From NCBI GenBank assembly GCA_033961575.1, contig CM066732.1, forward strand, positions 94,107,187 through 94,171,186: a DNA stretch of 64,000 nt, read 5' to 3'. The notes beneath the pieces are model-generated. The model searched no databases, was not told where the DNA came from, and saw only the letters and a list, made by a program, of their open reading frames with translations. Positions 48,614 to 60,039 of the stretch are shown here, piece after piece (within the stretch, counting starts at the first letter, position 1; the number at the start of each line of letters is the position of its first letter). This stretch comes from Aselliscus stoliczkanus (lineage: Eukaryota > Chordata > Mammalia > Chiroptera > Hipposideridae). The position numbers and the translations under genes were made by a program.

Positions 48614-48744
48614 CGCCGGCCGAGTGGCTCAGTTGAAAGCTTGCTCAAGGGTGCAAGCTGAGCTCTGAGCAACAGCAGTTCGATGCCCAGCCCGAGCTGA
48701 GCTGCCACTGAACTGCCAACAGGTGGCAGGATGGCTCAGCTAAA
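48614..48744 (+). mobile_element. Second tRNA-derived SINE family, 131 bp
   Basis: Starts CGCCGGCCGAGTGGCTCAG, then CTCAAGGGTGCAAGCTGAGC, AGCAGTTCGATGCCCAGC and a tail ending GGCAGGATGGCTCAGCT plus A7. Exact 18-bp target duplication AAAAGGGAGATTATCCTG at 48596-48613 and 48745-48762. The sequence after the A box differs from the SINEs at 20401 and 49191, so it is another family. The ending GAGCTGAGCTGCCACTGA is reminiscent of bat SINEs of Rhin type, from memory. Confidence 0.88.
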
Positions 48745-49041
48745 AAAAGGGAGATTATCCTGGAGGCAGAGGTGGGAGAGGGATCCTCACTTCATCAGAT
48801 GAAAGTGCTTCAAAGAAGGAATAGGCCTTCCCTGAAGATCAGAGACTCCAAGCAGGCCTGGGTGCTTTCCCTTTCCTTGGACCTTCCCTTCTTGTGACTT
48901 CAAGGGTTGGCTGGAATTTGTGGGATTTCAGCCTACTGTGATCTCCCTTCCCTGAATGCCTGTTCTGTGGACTTCAGGCTTGCTTAGCCAGCCCTTACAA
49001 TTGTGTAAGACAATTCCACATAATAAGTAACCCATATACAT

Positions 49042-49058
49042 AGACATATATATATGTA

Positions 49059-49096
<38 letters not shown>

Positions 49097-49180
49097 CATA
49101 TATATACACACATACACATATACACACACACACACAAACACATTTCATACACATCTGTGTGTGTGTATATGTATATAAAA
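49042..49180. repeat. Compound (TG)n / (TA)n / (CA)n tract
   Basis: A TG run (about 49056-49082), a TA run, then a CA run (about 49121-49136) and a short TG run. The TG and CA arms are complementary. It has grown inside an MLT1 LTR. A 118-codon frame across it is an artefact. Confidence 0.9.
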
Positions 49181-49190
49181 CATATGTAAG

Positions 49191-49292
49191 GCCGGCCGAG
49201 TGGCGCAGTGGTTAAGCACTGGCTTGGCAAGCCAGCGGCCCCAGTTCGGGTCCCACATATGAGGGCCAGTGACGCTGCCCTCAAAAAAAAAA
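49191..49292 (+). mobile_element. Short (head-only) tRNA-derived SINE
   Basis: Starts GCCGGCCGAGTGGCGCAGTGG, with perfect A box TGGCGCAGTGG at 49201-49211 and B box AGTTCGGGTCC at 49243-49253. It ends GACGCTGCCCTC plus an A-tail. Short target duplication ATATGTAAG (49182-49190, 49293-49301). The anticodon-arm analogue is a clean stem around CTTGGCAAG. Confidence 0.9.
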
Positions 49293-49365
49293 ATATGTAA
49301 GATATATAGATGTGAGATATGTATCTCTCCTATTGATTCTGCTCCTCTGGTTGAATGGCTGAATC

Positions 49366-49839
49366 CTAAATGACAAGAGAATGTTCCACTCTCACTTTCC
49401 ATTCAATTATCTAGAACTAAACTCATTATCTTTTTTATTTTTCATGGAACTCGTGATACACTATTTTCTGGAATTTGAGAAACAGGGCCAGTTTGTCACT
49501 CCTTTCTTCTCCATTATGTAGCAGTAACCCCTCAGTCTAAAAAGGCTTCCTTTGGAGTCTTTTTCATCTTCTATTCCAAACCAGGTTCTCCTTGTCTCAT
49601 GCTAAGATGATTTTCCTTCTTCCTTAGGTTTTTCCCTGTCTCAATTCATACCCTTTCAATATTATCTAACTAAAGACCTTTTTATATCTTAACACTTATT
49701 GCTCTCTTTAAAATGGGCACATTATTGCCTATAGGTTAAAATCTAAGTTTTTGATTTTTTAAAGATGACATTTAAGGCTGTCCCAAATACTATCTCATAA
49801 TTAACACAGTAAAACTGATCATCATAATAGAGTAAGCAT
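49366..49839. other. Unassigned DNA, no gene seen
   Basis: About 470 bases, pyrimidine-rich; possibly a very decayed L2, not called. Confidence 0.45.
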
Positions 49840-50050
49840 TTCAATACAAAGCACACTGAAAAGTGATTTTTATAAATTATCTCATTTAACATTCACCACA
49901 ATCCCATAAAGTGGGCGTAATTATTATCCTCATTTTACAGGTGGTAGCATTGAGGCAGAGAAAGGTTAATTAACTTCCCAGTTCATACATCTAGTAAGCG
50001 GGGCATCTGGGATTTGAACCCAGGCCATCTGACACCAGAGCCTACCACCC
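49840..50050 (+). repeat. MIR SINE
   Basis: ATTATCTCATTTAACATTCAC, CATTTTACAGGTGGTAGCAT, TTGAGGCAGAGAAAGGTTAA and CTGGGATTTGAACCCAGGCC. A well-kept copy. Confidence 0.88.
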
Positions 50051-51062
50051 TCACAATTCCCCATATGCATTTCGCACTCTAAACCAGCCCAGATTCTCAC
50101 TGTTCTTGAATCATGATATCATTCCTCACCTGCTTACCTCATTTCCCTTCAAGGGACATACTTCCTCATTGCTTTGTACCTATCCAATTCTCGGACCTGA
50201 TTGAAACTCTACTTTCTCTAGATAACGTTTATCCATTGTTACAAGCCATACACATTTCTTATGACAAGGCAAAAAGAAAATTCCATTCATTTAATTAAAT
50301 GATCTAATCATGAGTGTTCTGAGGAATTTGATGGTCTTGTGGAAGTGCTGGTGGATATAAAAGGTCTCGAGTGTGTCACATTGATTAATGGGGACTTGCT
50401 GAACAATTTTACATTTCTTTGCCCTTAGAAAAATAATTCCAGTCCAAATGGGGGCTCTGCCAGCTTTTATATTTCTCTGTGACCTATGTCAGCTTTGTAC
50501 ATTTTTCTGTTTATGTGTTGTTTGGTCTGGTTTGATTTTGATGGGAAGAATTGAGGCAAGAGAAAACAGAACATTGTCTCTGCCAGAGAAACTTGAGATA
50601 GATGTGTTCTAACACATTATGTTTCTCTAATGCTTGGCATATTGGACAGAACTGCAAATGTTAGTTGATTGAATATTTTCTTTTACTGGCTCTTTGTATG
50701 TTCCTCTGTTATAGTATTTATTGAAATATCATTGGTTATTTATATCTCTCTTCATGTGTCTTCACTTTGTTTTAGTATCTAGCACATCTCTCCAAAATGG
50801 TTGTCAGGTGAATTAAAAGGGAAGAAAATGAACTGTTCAATTCCATTTCTAATGGAAGCATAATAATCACTAGTTTATAAGATCAGGATGTGGTCACTTT
50901 TTCTCTTTTTATAATACCCCACTTACACATATTTCCTTGAATGAGGATTGTCCCTTTGATTTGAGCAATAGAAAAGAGATCCTTGTGGTAATGGAACCAT
51001 TTTGTATCTTCACTGTGGTGCTAGGTTAACAAACCTACATATGTTATAACATTACATAGGAC

Positions 51063-51065
<3 letters not shown>
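50051..51065. other. Unassigned DNA, no gene seen
   Basis: About 1 kb, no open frame over 61 codons and no recognised repeat. Confidence 0.5.

Positions 51066-51132
<67 letters not shown>
51066..51132. repeat. (TA)n(CA)n compound microsatellite
   Basis: About 26 TA units followed by about 7 CA units. Confidence 0.95.
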
Positions 51133-51133
<1 letters not shown>

Positions 51134-51169
51134 TAATGAGTATAAGTAAAATTGGCAAAATCTGAACAT

Positions 51170-51360
51170 CTGAATAAAACCAATAGGTTGCATCAATGAC
51201 AATACCCTGGTTGATATTTAACTATAGTTTTGCAGAGGTAACATTTGTAACTTGCTACCATTGGGGGAAACTAAGTAAAGGGCACACAGGAGTTTTCTGT
51301 ATTATTTCTTACAACTGCATGGCAATCTACAATTATCCCAAATACAAACATTTTTAAAAT
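51170..51360 (+). mobile_element. Old L1 3' UTR end
   Basis: TATTTAACTATAGTTTTGCAG, CCATTGGGGGAAACTAAGTA, GTTTTCTGTATTATTTCTTA and ATTATCCCAAATACAAACAT follow the end of L1M-type elements ('TTGGGGGAAATTGG... CTGTATTATTTTTG'). Confidence 0.65.
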
Positions 51361-52204
51361 AACCGATTTCTTTACCAGCAGTTGCATAATGCCTGGGTGC
51401 AATTGTCATTAACAGGATTAGTGAGTGGCAGAGTAAACTCTCCAGGATATGTTTTGGATACACAATTTGAAAAAAAAGTCCCAAACCCAAAGTGGTGCAG
51501 AGGGAAAGCCATGACAAAAGGACCATTGGCTGGAGTTTTGCTCTTGGAGCTATTTTCCACTGTCTTTTCCACACTTGCTTGAGCTGTGTTTCTGTACACC
51601 TTGAAAAAAAGTGGAATAGCAAAACATTTCAATGTGATTCTGTATTCATTCTCTGTAACGCTTTAGAGAAGTTACTTCAGTTTCTCTTTGCCTTTTATAA
51701 ATGAATAAGAAACATGGTTCTAAACCAGCTGTTAAAATTCCAGGAGAATGCTTGAAATACAGGGTGGTATTGATTCCATTTCACCGTGTAGTCATAATAA
51801 TAACGTAACATTAGTAGCAGTACTTGTTCGTGCTGTCAGTATTGTACACTGCTGTACTAAGGGCTTTCCACACTGTCTGGAACTGGGCGGTTTGTGGAGT
51901 CAGAACCTGGCCAAAGCATCTGTTATTCCAAGAAACTATTTTCCTGTGAATCATCTCATTAGCATGGAAGAGCCCCACTGCATTGGGAATGTGGAGGAGA
52001 AGCCCCAGGAGGAAAAGTCAGGCTGGTGAGACAACTGCTCTGCTCTCTCAGGGGTGATCAAAGCAAGCTCAGGGAATGCCAGTTCATCTACTGAGTCACC
52101 AAGGGCACAGTGGGATGCACCAAGCGCATCCAAAATAAAAGTCCTTTCTGAGACAGCCTCCAAAGGCTTCACAGAGAAGGTGGATCATCACAGAGCACTG
52201 GCCT
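51361..52204. other. Unassigned DNA, no supported gene
   Basis: Open frames of 65-106 codons overlap on both strands from 51302 to 52251; one runs into the L1 tail at its end. No domain seen. A weak MIR-like trace lies near 51800-51880. Confidence 0.45.
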
Positions 52205-52340
52205 TAGAAGAACTGACTCTGGGTGGTGAACACAACACAATATACAGATGATGTATTGTAGAAATGTACACGTGAAACCTACACACTTTTACTAACTAAT
52301 GTCACCCCAATAAGTTTAATAAAAATTTTATAAAAAGGAA
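52205..52340 (+). mobile_element. Young L1 3' end, strongly truncated
   Basis: Same tail as at 21150: AACTGACTCTGGGTGGTGAA, GATGATGTATTGTAGAAATG, TAATGTCACCCCAATAAGTT and an A-rich end. Confidence 0.85.
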
Positions 52341-52491
52341 AACAAAAGGGAAGACTGTGCTTATATGCTGATACTCCTTCTGAAGCAAGGCCTGCTCATT
52401 TTTGCTCTTGCTTCCTAGATACATACTTTCGAAAAGGCAAAGCAGTGTTTGAAAAACAAATAAAACCCTCCAGACAGGGTTTTTGTCCATT

Positions 52492-52589
52492 CTTCTTTTT
52501 TTTATTTAAAATTTATCCGGATGACAATGGTTAATAGGTCTCAAGTGTACAATTCTGCAATACATCATCTATATATCACATTGTGTGTT
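52492..52589 (-). mobile_element. Young L1 3' end, 98 bp, antisense
   Basis: A T-run, then on the plus strand CCGGATGACAATGGTTAATA, CAAGTGTACAATTCTGCAAT and ACATCATCTATATATCACAT. Exact 12-bp target duplication TTTTTGTCCATT at 52480-52491 and 52590-52601, so this tiny piece is a complete, extremely 5'-truncated insertion. Confidence 0.88.
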
Positions 52590-52601
52590 TTTTTGTCCAT
52601 T

Positions 52602-54610
52602 TGTATTAATGATTTTGGGGGATGGCAATGGACTGGAGGTTGGACCTGGGATGTGTAGCATGATGGTGAAAATAAAATATGGAGGAAAACGTGCGTTAGT
52701 GACTCTCTATGTTCCTGTGGCAAAGGAAATACAAACATTGCATTGAAGCTCTCATTAGTAGAATTCCAACTCAATCAATGGAAAAACTAACAATTATAAT
52801 TTGTCCATATGATGTAAAGGAACTGATTCAAATTGTTTTAGACTCAACCTACCAAAGAACTCCATTGTTCTGACATTACAAACAACCCCATTATTAAGGC
52901 ATGCACGCGGGTATACATGTACATGTGCTTGTGCATGCGTGTGTGTGTGTGTGTGTGTGTTTAAAGACCAATTTTGAAATGAATTTCTCAGCCCAAAGTT
53001 CAAAATATCAAAAATGACAGGACTGCATATGACCTGGACATCCTAGACATTGAGTTGGATGTAGTGGCTGTGTAAAACTTTGTGTCTCCCTTGGGGAACA
53101 GTGAGTGAGTTTTATGTATCGGAAGAGTTGGTATTTGCTGTACGAGATGCATGGACTATGTAAGAGACTGCATAGTGTTCCCAAAATGGTCCTCTTCTTT
53201 CAGTGCCCACAGATAGACTATCGCTGAATTCCAGCTAATGAAACTGTGGCCCTTAAGCACTTTTCCTTTCTAGCCTGATAAAGGTAAGCTCTGTGACCCT
53301 GGAAGTCATGTGTGAAAGAGCGGAAAGCACATGATGAAAAGAGCTAAGGTTCCCAAATCACCACCTGAAAAAGAGCCTCCCATCAATTGGAAACTTTTGT
53401 TTTGGATTTTATGTGAGTGAAACATAAACCGCTGTCATGTTTGAGCCATTTCTTTAGAGTGACTACATGTCTATGTTTCATGTTAGACAGATACATAAAG
53501 AGAATAAGTTTAATGTGAGCACTGGAAAGTAAAAGTGTGAAGAAGGGAGACCCTTTACGACACACTTAACTGGTTTTACAGATTTCTACTCTCAGCCAGA
53601 GGAGTGGTCCTGCCTTAGCTAGGATCTATTACAGAAAAGTATGACTTAGAGCTTTGGGGCATTTATTACTGCTCTTTAAATTATTGTGCTATATGGAGAC
53701 TGCCTTGATTTGAACACATGGCAACAGAAAAATGTGATCAAAACTTCTCTAGGACACACAGCCTGCTCTCCATAGATATCACAGTTCTTGGAAGCCACAG
53801 CCAGTTCTCTTGGCAGCTCTGTGTTCAACTTTGTTCTCAGGCGACATGTGTTAGAGATATACTGTCCCCGGTGAGCCTCATATTGAAAAAACAATGCAAA
53901 TTCGTTCTGCATTTCTGTCAGATGCTTCTCTCTTCCTGTATTTCCCTAAGGTTGAAGCCTCCTGGAAGGGAATCTGAAAAGAACTTACTTCTACCTAGAC
54001 TACAGCAATCCAATAGAATTAGAAAATGAGCCACATATAATTTAAAGTTTTATAGTAGTAACACTTAAAAAGTAAACAGGTAAAATTTTAATAATATATT
54101 CTGCTTAACCCAATGCATCCAAAATATTATCATTTCTACATGTAGTCAATATAAAACTTATTATTGAGCTATTTTACTTCGTTTTCATACAAAGTCTTTG
54201 AAATCCGGTGTGTTTTTTACCCTTGCAGCATATCTCTGTTTAGAATAGTGGAATTTCAAGAGCTCAGCACACATATGTGCCTAGTGACTTCCATACCGAA
54301 TGGCACAGGCCTAGACATCTGCTTTTCCATGGGGCTCACAGTACACTGGGAAGCACTATACAGTATTTGGAATTTTGTTTTTAGTGACATCTACTACTCT
54401 GAAAGGAATGATCATTTATCACCACACATCTTATGAGCTAAAAAGAAATTTCCTCAAGGGATTTAAACTTTTCTCAAGAGATTCCCATGATTTGGAGCAT
54501 GGGAATGAAACAACAAAAGATTACTGAGTTCGCCCATCTTCACCATCTTTCACCATTATATTCTCAAACCATTTCTTCCTTCAAATTTCCATTTGAATGG
54601 ACAAATAACT
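52602..54610. other. Unassigned DNA with one GT microsatellite
   Basis: A (GT)n run lies at 52939-52960 beside an alternating purine-pyrimidine stretch (52900-52938). Open frames reach 103 codons (53718-54029) but lack motifs. No repeat otherwise recognised. Confidence 0.5.
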
Positions 54611-54656
54611 TATCTATGTATCTATGTATCCACATAGCTACATATCTATCTGCCTG

Positions 54657-54720
<64 letters not shown>
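54611..54720. repeat. (TATC)n tetranucleotide microsatellite
   Basis: Impure TATC/TATG units lead into about 15-16 uninterrupted TCTA units at 54657-54719. The 123-codon frame with repeated Leu-Ser-Ile-Tyr residues across it is a translation of the repeat. Confidence 0.97.
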
Positions 54721-54721
<1 letters not shown>

Positions 54722-54755
54722 TTCCAGGCAAGGAAGTTGGAAAGCTAGCAAAGCA

Positions 54756-54965
54756 TGGCTGGACAATATTTGGTGTCAGATATCCTAGCTATGTCCACTC
54801 AACTGCAGAGTGGCTTTGGGCAAGCTCTCTGAGTCTCTCTCTGTTTTCTCAACTCTAAACTGGAGATAATGATATTACTTTGTAAGGATTTTTTTGAGAA
54901 TTGACATGAGATGGTAGCTATGTAGGGCCTAGTAGAGTGCCTGGCATGGAACATAAAGGATCTTA
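54756..54965 (+). repeat. MIR SINE
   Basis: GTGGCTTTGGGCAAGCTCTC, TTTTCTCAACTCTAAACTGG, AGATAATGATATTACTTTG and TAGAGTGCCTGGCATGGAAC follow the MIR core and tail. Confidence 0.82.
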
Positions 54966-56418
54966 TATGTCATACTAAGGAATTTCAATTTTATCTTGCA
55001 AGCAACAGATAACCAGTGGAGACTGAAAATGAAGAGCAATTTGATAATTTTCCATTTATAAGACAATTACTGGGAAGAAATTAAAAACATTTTGTTTTTC
55101 TTATAGCAAAGCTTTGTCCCAGAAAGGAGAGTTTTCTTCCAAATCTTTTAAACCTTTTCTTTGTGTATAAAAGAAAAGAATCTTGGCTGAGCTTCAGATT
55201 AAATTTTTTTGTATACCGAGATGTATCTTTCGATGAACAGATTAAACATACCATTAAGCAATTCTACCTCTTGCATTTATGAATACTAACTTAGGAAAAG
55301 GCATGTAATATCACAGGCATGAGTTAGAAAATAACTGTATTATTTTTCCGATGTTGATGTACTCCAGTGGATTTCAATATTCTCTTTAATGAGAAAAATG
55401 ATAACTCTACACTAGATGGTCCTAGACTAGATGATTCTAATATCCTTGTCCTTTCAGTTCCATAGTCTCTCTGGGAAGCCGTGGAAAATAAACTGAAATA
55501 TAATTTTAAAAAATGAAATTGATATATCTTTCAGTTATCAATTTAACTGAATTATTGGCAGAATTATCATGCCAGGAAAACTCTAGTTGAAACTTTTATG
55601 TGCACTTTAGCAGAAATTGTAACAAAGGAGTATGTTTCCTCATTTGGGGGAGCTTATTCTTTTTAAAACTTAATCTTGGAGAAGTTTACTAGCTCTAGTG
55701 TAAAATGTCATAAAGCACAGGAGAACCTGACTCCGGATTTGCTCTACACTGTTTGCAGCAACAAGGAACATTTCTTGCCAAAAGCCACGTGTACACAACA
55801 TACTTCATTCATTGACCCTCATAGGTACAGGGTGTTTGCCGATCGAGGGGGAATAGAATATGTGATAGTTTGACTATCTACTACATTTGACTATTGACTA
55901 GCTGGAGAGGCAGACCTCATGCATTATTTTACAAATTAAGTACCTTCTGCATAATGATAAATATATCATATTATGTATAATATTTATAACTTGTGTGCTT
56001 AAACCAATTAGGTAAATTTTACAGGATCTTAGAAAACATTATCCAAATCTGAAATGTCTGCCCATGGAAAACCAATGAACCCCAGCCAAAGATGTATGAG
56101 AACCAAGATAGATCATCATTTTTTTAACCATACAAATTGAGATTAGGCATGTAAAAGTATAAAATACTATTTAAACTTGATGGATTACAATAGAATGATT
56201 CTTTTAATGAGAGAATCTTGCAATGAATGCTTTCCTGTGGGAGAAGATTTGAATCATCTGAACTTCTGCATAATAAACTTTATCAGAATCCGAGAGTTGG
56301 CCAGTCCTGAGAGGCCACAGCCCACCATAAAATTCCACCACTTGTTTTATAACAGTAAAAGTTTTCCTCCCTTTTCAGTCAAGGTCAGTTAAAACATAAA
56401 AGGATACCTTGCTTTCAG
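54966..56418. other. Unassigned AT-rich DNA, no gene seen
   Basis: About 1.45 kb, no open frame over 71 codons and no recognised repeat. Confidence 0.5.
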
Positions 56419-56532
56419 ATATAGATATAGATATAGATGACATATATTTATATATTTAAATATATATATATATAAATATATATATATATTTATATATATA
56501 TAAATATATATATATATTTATATATATATAAT
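56419..56532. repeat. AT-rich palindromic tandem repeat
   Basis: GATATA units pass into AT repeats with regularly placed AAA and TTT. A 28-bp unit occurs twice in tandem, exactly, at 56473-56500 and 56501-56528. Each unit opens with the 20-bp perfect palindrome TAAATATATATATATATTTA or a version of it two bases longer or shorter. Confidence 0.9.
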
Positions 56533-58420
56533 ATCAATTTTAAAAAGCCTCAGAACACAAAGTCCTACAGAATACAAAACCTCACTCTGCTGCAGTTTAT
56601 CCTTGAAAACTAATTTGAGATTGTTCCAAGAACAGAAATGTTTGTGTATTAGAAGAGATAGTTTGCTTGCCAACATTGCGCACAAGAGTTTCCTTATGGC
56701 CATAGAGGTTTATGAAATGTCTTAATGTACTTTCTGAAAATGAGATTTCTGATGGAGTCACCATGCTGTCTTGACTCCCAAGACTTTTTCACAGTGTGAG
56801 CAGCATGCATATTTATGCAAATCAATTCCAGGCCTGTTTGCCTAGGGCCTGATAGAAATCATTCTGAAACTAAAATAAGTTGTGTTTAGTCAAAATGGAA
56901 ATTAGTAATGAAAGCTTTATATAATAGCCTATTGCCAATAATTAATCAGTTCAAAACTCTAAATTTCTTTCTATAAGATGATGTCCTTGACACCAAAGAA
57001 TTCACCACACAATATATATACTTTCCTGACCATCCCACCTGAAGGATAAAATGAGGAAACAGTAATTATAAACCAATATTTCCCTGGTTCTGACCTCTAT
57101 TATTTTGGGGGAACGTCACAACCTCCCAAATTCCTCCCAGATATTTCTAGAAGTCAGTAAAGAGTGACTAGAAGGTTCTTTGTGCCCTGAACATCTGGGC
57201 TACTATACTATGTCTGTTCTTTTCCTCCTCTCCAGACCAAAGCCACAGAGCTGAGGTCCCCATCTCCATGTGTGCCCAAGGCCTGCACAGAGACTGCTAG
57301 GGCTCAGTGCTATGGGAGGCACCCTGAAATTCTGGCACTCGTGTTGCCCAAACCTGGAACTCTCAATATACTTAAGATATTTCAGCAAAACAACTCTTTT
57401 TGGTTTTAGCTTGCTTTTATTTTTTAAATCAAATTTATCCTAAATCTTAGGCAAAAACTTAAAGGAGCTAAGAATCTGTGGTATACTTATAGTATATCGT
57501 TGCTTTTGGCATGAACTGGGTATATCTTAATTTCCTCTTCTCTTGGGGCGAGTTCTTTCCAAAGGGAATCCTTGATCACTTATGCAAACAGACAGCTAAG
57601 GAGCTCACACCATTGGTCTCTAGATAGGACTGATTTCTAAGGAGAGCACAGATTTAGTTCTGTTCTATCTTGGACCTCATTAACAGTACAATTCTACATG
57701 CCTTCAACAACCGTAATTATCTAGGTGTGATAGACACATAGAGTGACCAATTATTCCAATATATTATGCTAAGTGATAGAGTGTAGAAATATCTCAAGAG
57801 TCATTTAACTAAATTTGGAGACCCCCAATAGACTTCCTGGGAGACAGGGTGCCCAATTTGAGGCCTGAAGCATGAACACATTATGTTTTCATTCCATTTC
57901 CAATGATGCCAAATTCTCCCTCCCAATTAAATTAGAGAAATGTGAGAAATTAAAATAGAGCCCCAGGGCTCAAGTTTCTAGAAATGGGTTGCGATGGACG
58001 TAAAAGCACCCAGGAAAGTCTGATAAAGTCACTTCAGGTCAAAATTCTACTAGCTCTGTGGAGACAATCATCTCAAACCTTTTGATGAACAATTCAGGTT
58101 TGTCTTGATGTGTAAGTACCCTCTCTTGACCACTCAGTTGAGAAGGATGCTTATGAATAGATGTGTGGAACTTGGTTAGCAGAGTCTCCATGACCGAGGG
58201 GTAAGGTGAAGCAACAGTAATGCCATGTATTTCCTCACCAAAATTTCTGAATGAATTTTAAGCCACATATTTTCTATAGGATTCATCAGCCAAATTTTGT
58301 CTCTATTCCTAATATTTCACCAAGACTTAATTCAACAGTTAACAATGAACTCACAGTCCAAGAGGTTTAATTTGGGAAACTTAGGAATCCTTTGTAGTTT
58401 TCTAAACCATAAAAGAAATA
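56533..58420. other. Unassigned DNA, no gene seen
   Basis: About 1.9 kb. Contains the octamer-like ATGCAAAT near 56815 and TAATTA-type motifs at 56930-56950, too short to call as sites. No repeat recognised and no open frame over 72 codons. Confidence 0.5.
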
Positions 58421-58503
58421 TTGGGTTGTCGGAAAAGTCACGACAGGCACATTTTTGCAACGAAAAACAGAAAAAATACATCATGACTTTTCCGACAACC
58501 CAA
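58421..58503 (-). mobile_element. Mariner-like MITE, 83 bp (family A, copy 2)
   Basis: Best-kept copy. The left end is TTGGGTTGTCGGAAAAGTCA; the right end reverse-complements to the same 20 bases. TA flanks it on both sides (58419-58420, 58504-58505). The interior, read on the minus strand, has ATGATGTATTTTTTCTG and CGTTGCAAAAATG as in the other two copies. A single strand would fold into one long hairpin. Confidence 0.92.
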
Positions 58504-58505
58504 TA

Positions 58506-60039
58506 TATAGCCTAAAGGAGTCAATATTTTATATTTAATGGAGCTGATGTATATTTCAAAGGTGAGCCAGTTAAACATATACCATGCTATGACCCATAAA
58601 AGGTAGCTAATTTAATTCTTAAAATAAAACTATGGTCTACTTTCTATGGGTAATTCTAAAGTGAGTTTTCTCACACATTTTGTCTATTAGGAAGATTAGA
58701 CCGAGTTTGGGTTGCATCCACACAGGATTGGGGAGGAAGGTTTCAAGTATGGAGTACAGGCTCAGGGTTGGCATTAACCTGGCATCATCTCTAAAACTCA
58801 TCATGAAACCCTTGTGGAGGAGACTCTTCAGAAGCAAAAGCAAGGAACAAAGCATCTCTGACTACTTGCTACATCTCCAAACTGAGCTTTACTCAGTTTC
58901 CATCAGGGTCCTGGTTCTTTTGTTTTACCTTCTTAAAAATCACAGAGACAGAGACACACATATGCATGCACACTATCACTCACACGGAGCCTGGCAGAGC
59001 AGTGGAGCCATGTCTGGTTGCTGAAAGACATTCTGTTAGAAACAGGCAGAGGGAGGCCAGTTCATTTAGCAGCATATAGATAAGTTGCTGTGTTAGCCAA
59101 CTCAACCTACTGGGAGTGTTTGCATTGCCCAGGAAGAGGTCAGAGAAAAGAGCTGACCTCACAAGAGAGAAGGCTCATTGTTTAGTTTTTTTTTTTCCAA
59201 GACCATCACTCTAATGTTATAAGAGTATGGTTTGAAGTGAACGGCCATCCATTACTCACCTCCTGTCAGCTGTCACCCAGTTCATGGAATGGAAAGAACA
59301 CTAGGGCATTGGGTCGAAATTGGCGAAGGAGTAGGAAACATGGAATGGTCCTAAATGAAAAGTATTCAGGCTCAAAACAAATTTGTAGGGGGAACTATAC
59401 AGGAATCTGTGTGAGGCATCCTGGAAATTTTGACCAAAAAAGCAGCAAAAGTGGGGAGAAGAAAACCAAAGAAATCCAAGCTCATGGGTGTCCTCCAATT
59501 TGAAGAAGGATTTCGACAGGTAAATGTTTTTAACAAGTGTCTGGGAACCAGGAGTGGGAAGTATTGTAGTCCCGGTCAGGAGACAGATATAAATTACTTC
59601 TAATCTGGAGACTGAAAAAATTTAAAAAAAAAAAAAAGAAAGAAAAAAGGTGGTGGGGTTGTTTTAAACAACACAGTTGGAAGTCATTTCTAAATGAAGC
59701 AAAATCAAACCAAAGCATAACAACAACAAAGTATTCCTTTTGACCAGGTAAGACCCTATGGCTTTTTTGTTGTTTCCTTTATTTTACTCCTAAAATCAAA
59801 GGGACTGAGAGTTCTTATGTTATCTTGATGTTTTCCCCCAAAATCATAAAGGGACAAATATAGATATTAGAGATCTATATGAGAGAAAAAATGTACTTTG
59901 GGGGTGGTTTTAGAAACAAGACAAAGGAACAGAAAACTCTTTCCTAATAAATTGCTCTAAAGCAAATGTCATCTTAATATCTGCTATTTTAATAAACTAA
60001 TGTTTTGGGGTTTTTAAAGTTCTGGCTTGGAATAATTAT
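58506..60039. other. Unassigned DNA, no gene seen
   Basis: Open frames reach 114 codons (58680-59024) without motif and with an opposing frame on the other strand. A-rich runs lie at 59610-59650. Confidence 0.5.

Larger units (their letters stand above)
48470..49365 (+). mobile_element. MLT1-type MaLR LTR carrying later insertions
   Basis: The recognisable order is TATTCAGTCAAAATATAGACT, GGGATATAATTACAGATATAATT, GTCAGTTGATTTTGAGTTTA, CTTCCCTGAAGATCAGAGAC, CTTACAATTGTGTAAGACAAT and finally CTCCTATTGATTCTGCTCC, as in MLT1 LTRs. It is interrupted by a SINE (48614-48744), an expanded TG/CA tract (49042-49180) and a short SINE (49191-49292). The left part from 48355 may include another ancient fragment. 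Confidence 0.7.

Noticed and set aside
49191..49260. Possible functional tRNA gene
   Set aside because: A and B boxes are present, but the acceptor stem does not pair, the B box is altered, an A-tail and target duplication follow. It is a SINE head.
48928..49284. 118-codon minus-strand frame rich in Thr, His, Ile, Tyr
   Set aside because: It crosses a TG/CA tract and a SINE; no coding signal.
54611..54720. CRISPR-like regular repeat array
   Set aside because: A pure tetranucleotide microsatellite without spacers.
54487..54858. 123-codon frame with repeated Leu-Ser-Ile-Tyr
   Set aside because: It is the translation of a TATC microsatellite and its flanks.
56810..56825. Octamer-type ATGCAAAT site
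   Set aside because: An 8-bp match is expected by chance in AT-rich DNA and there is no promoter context.
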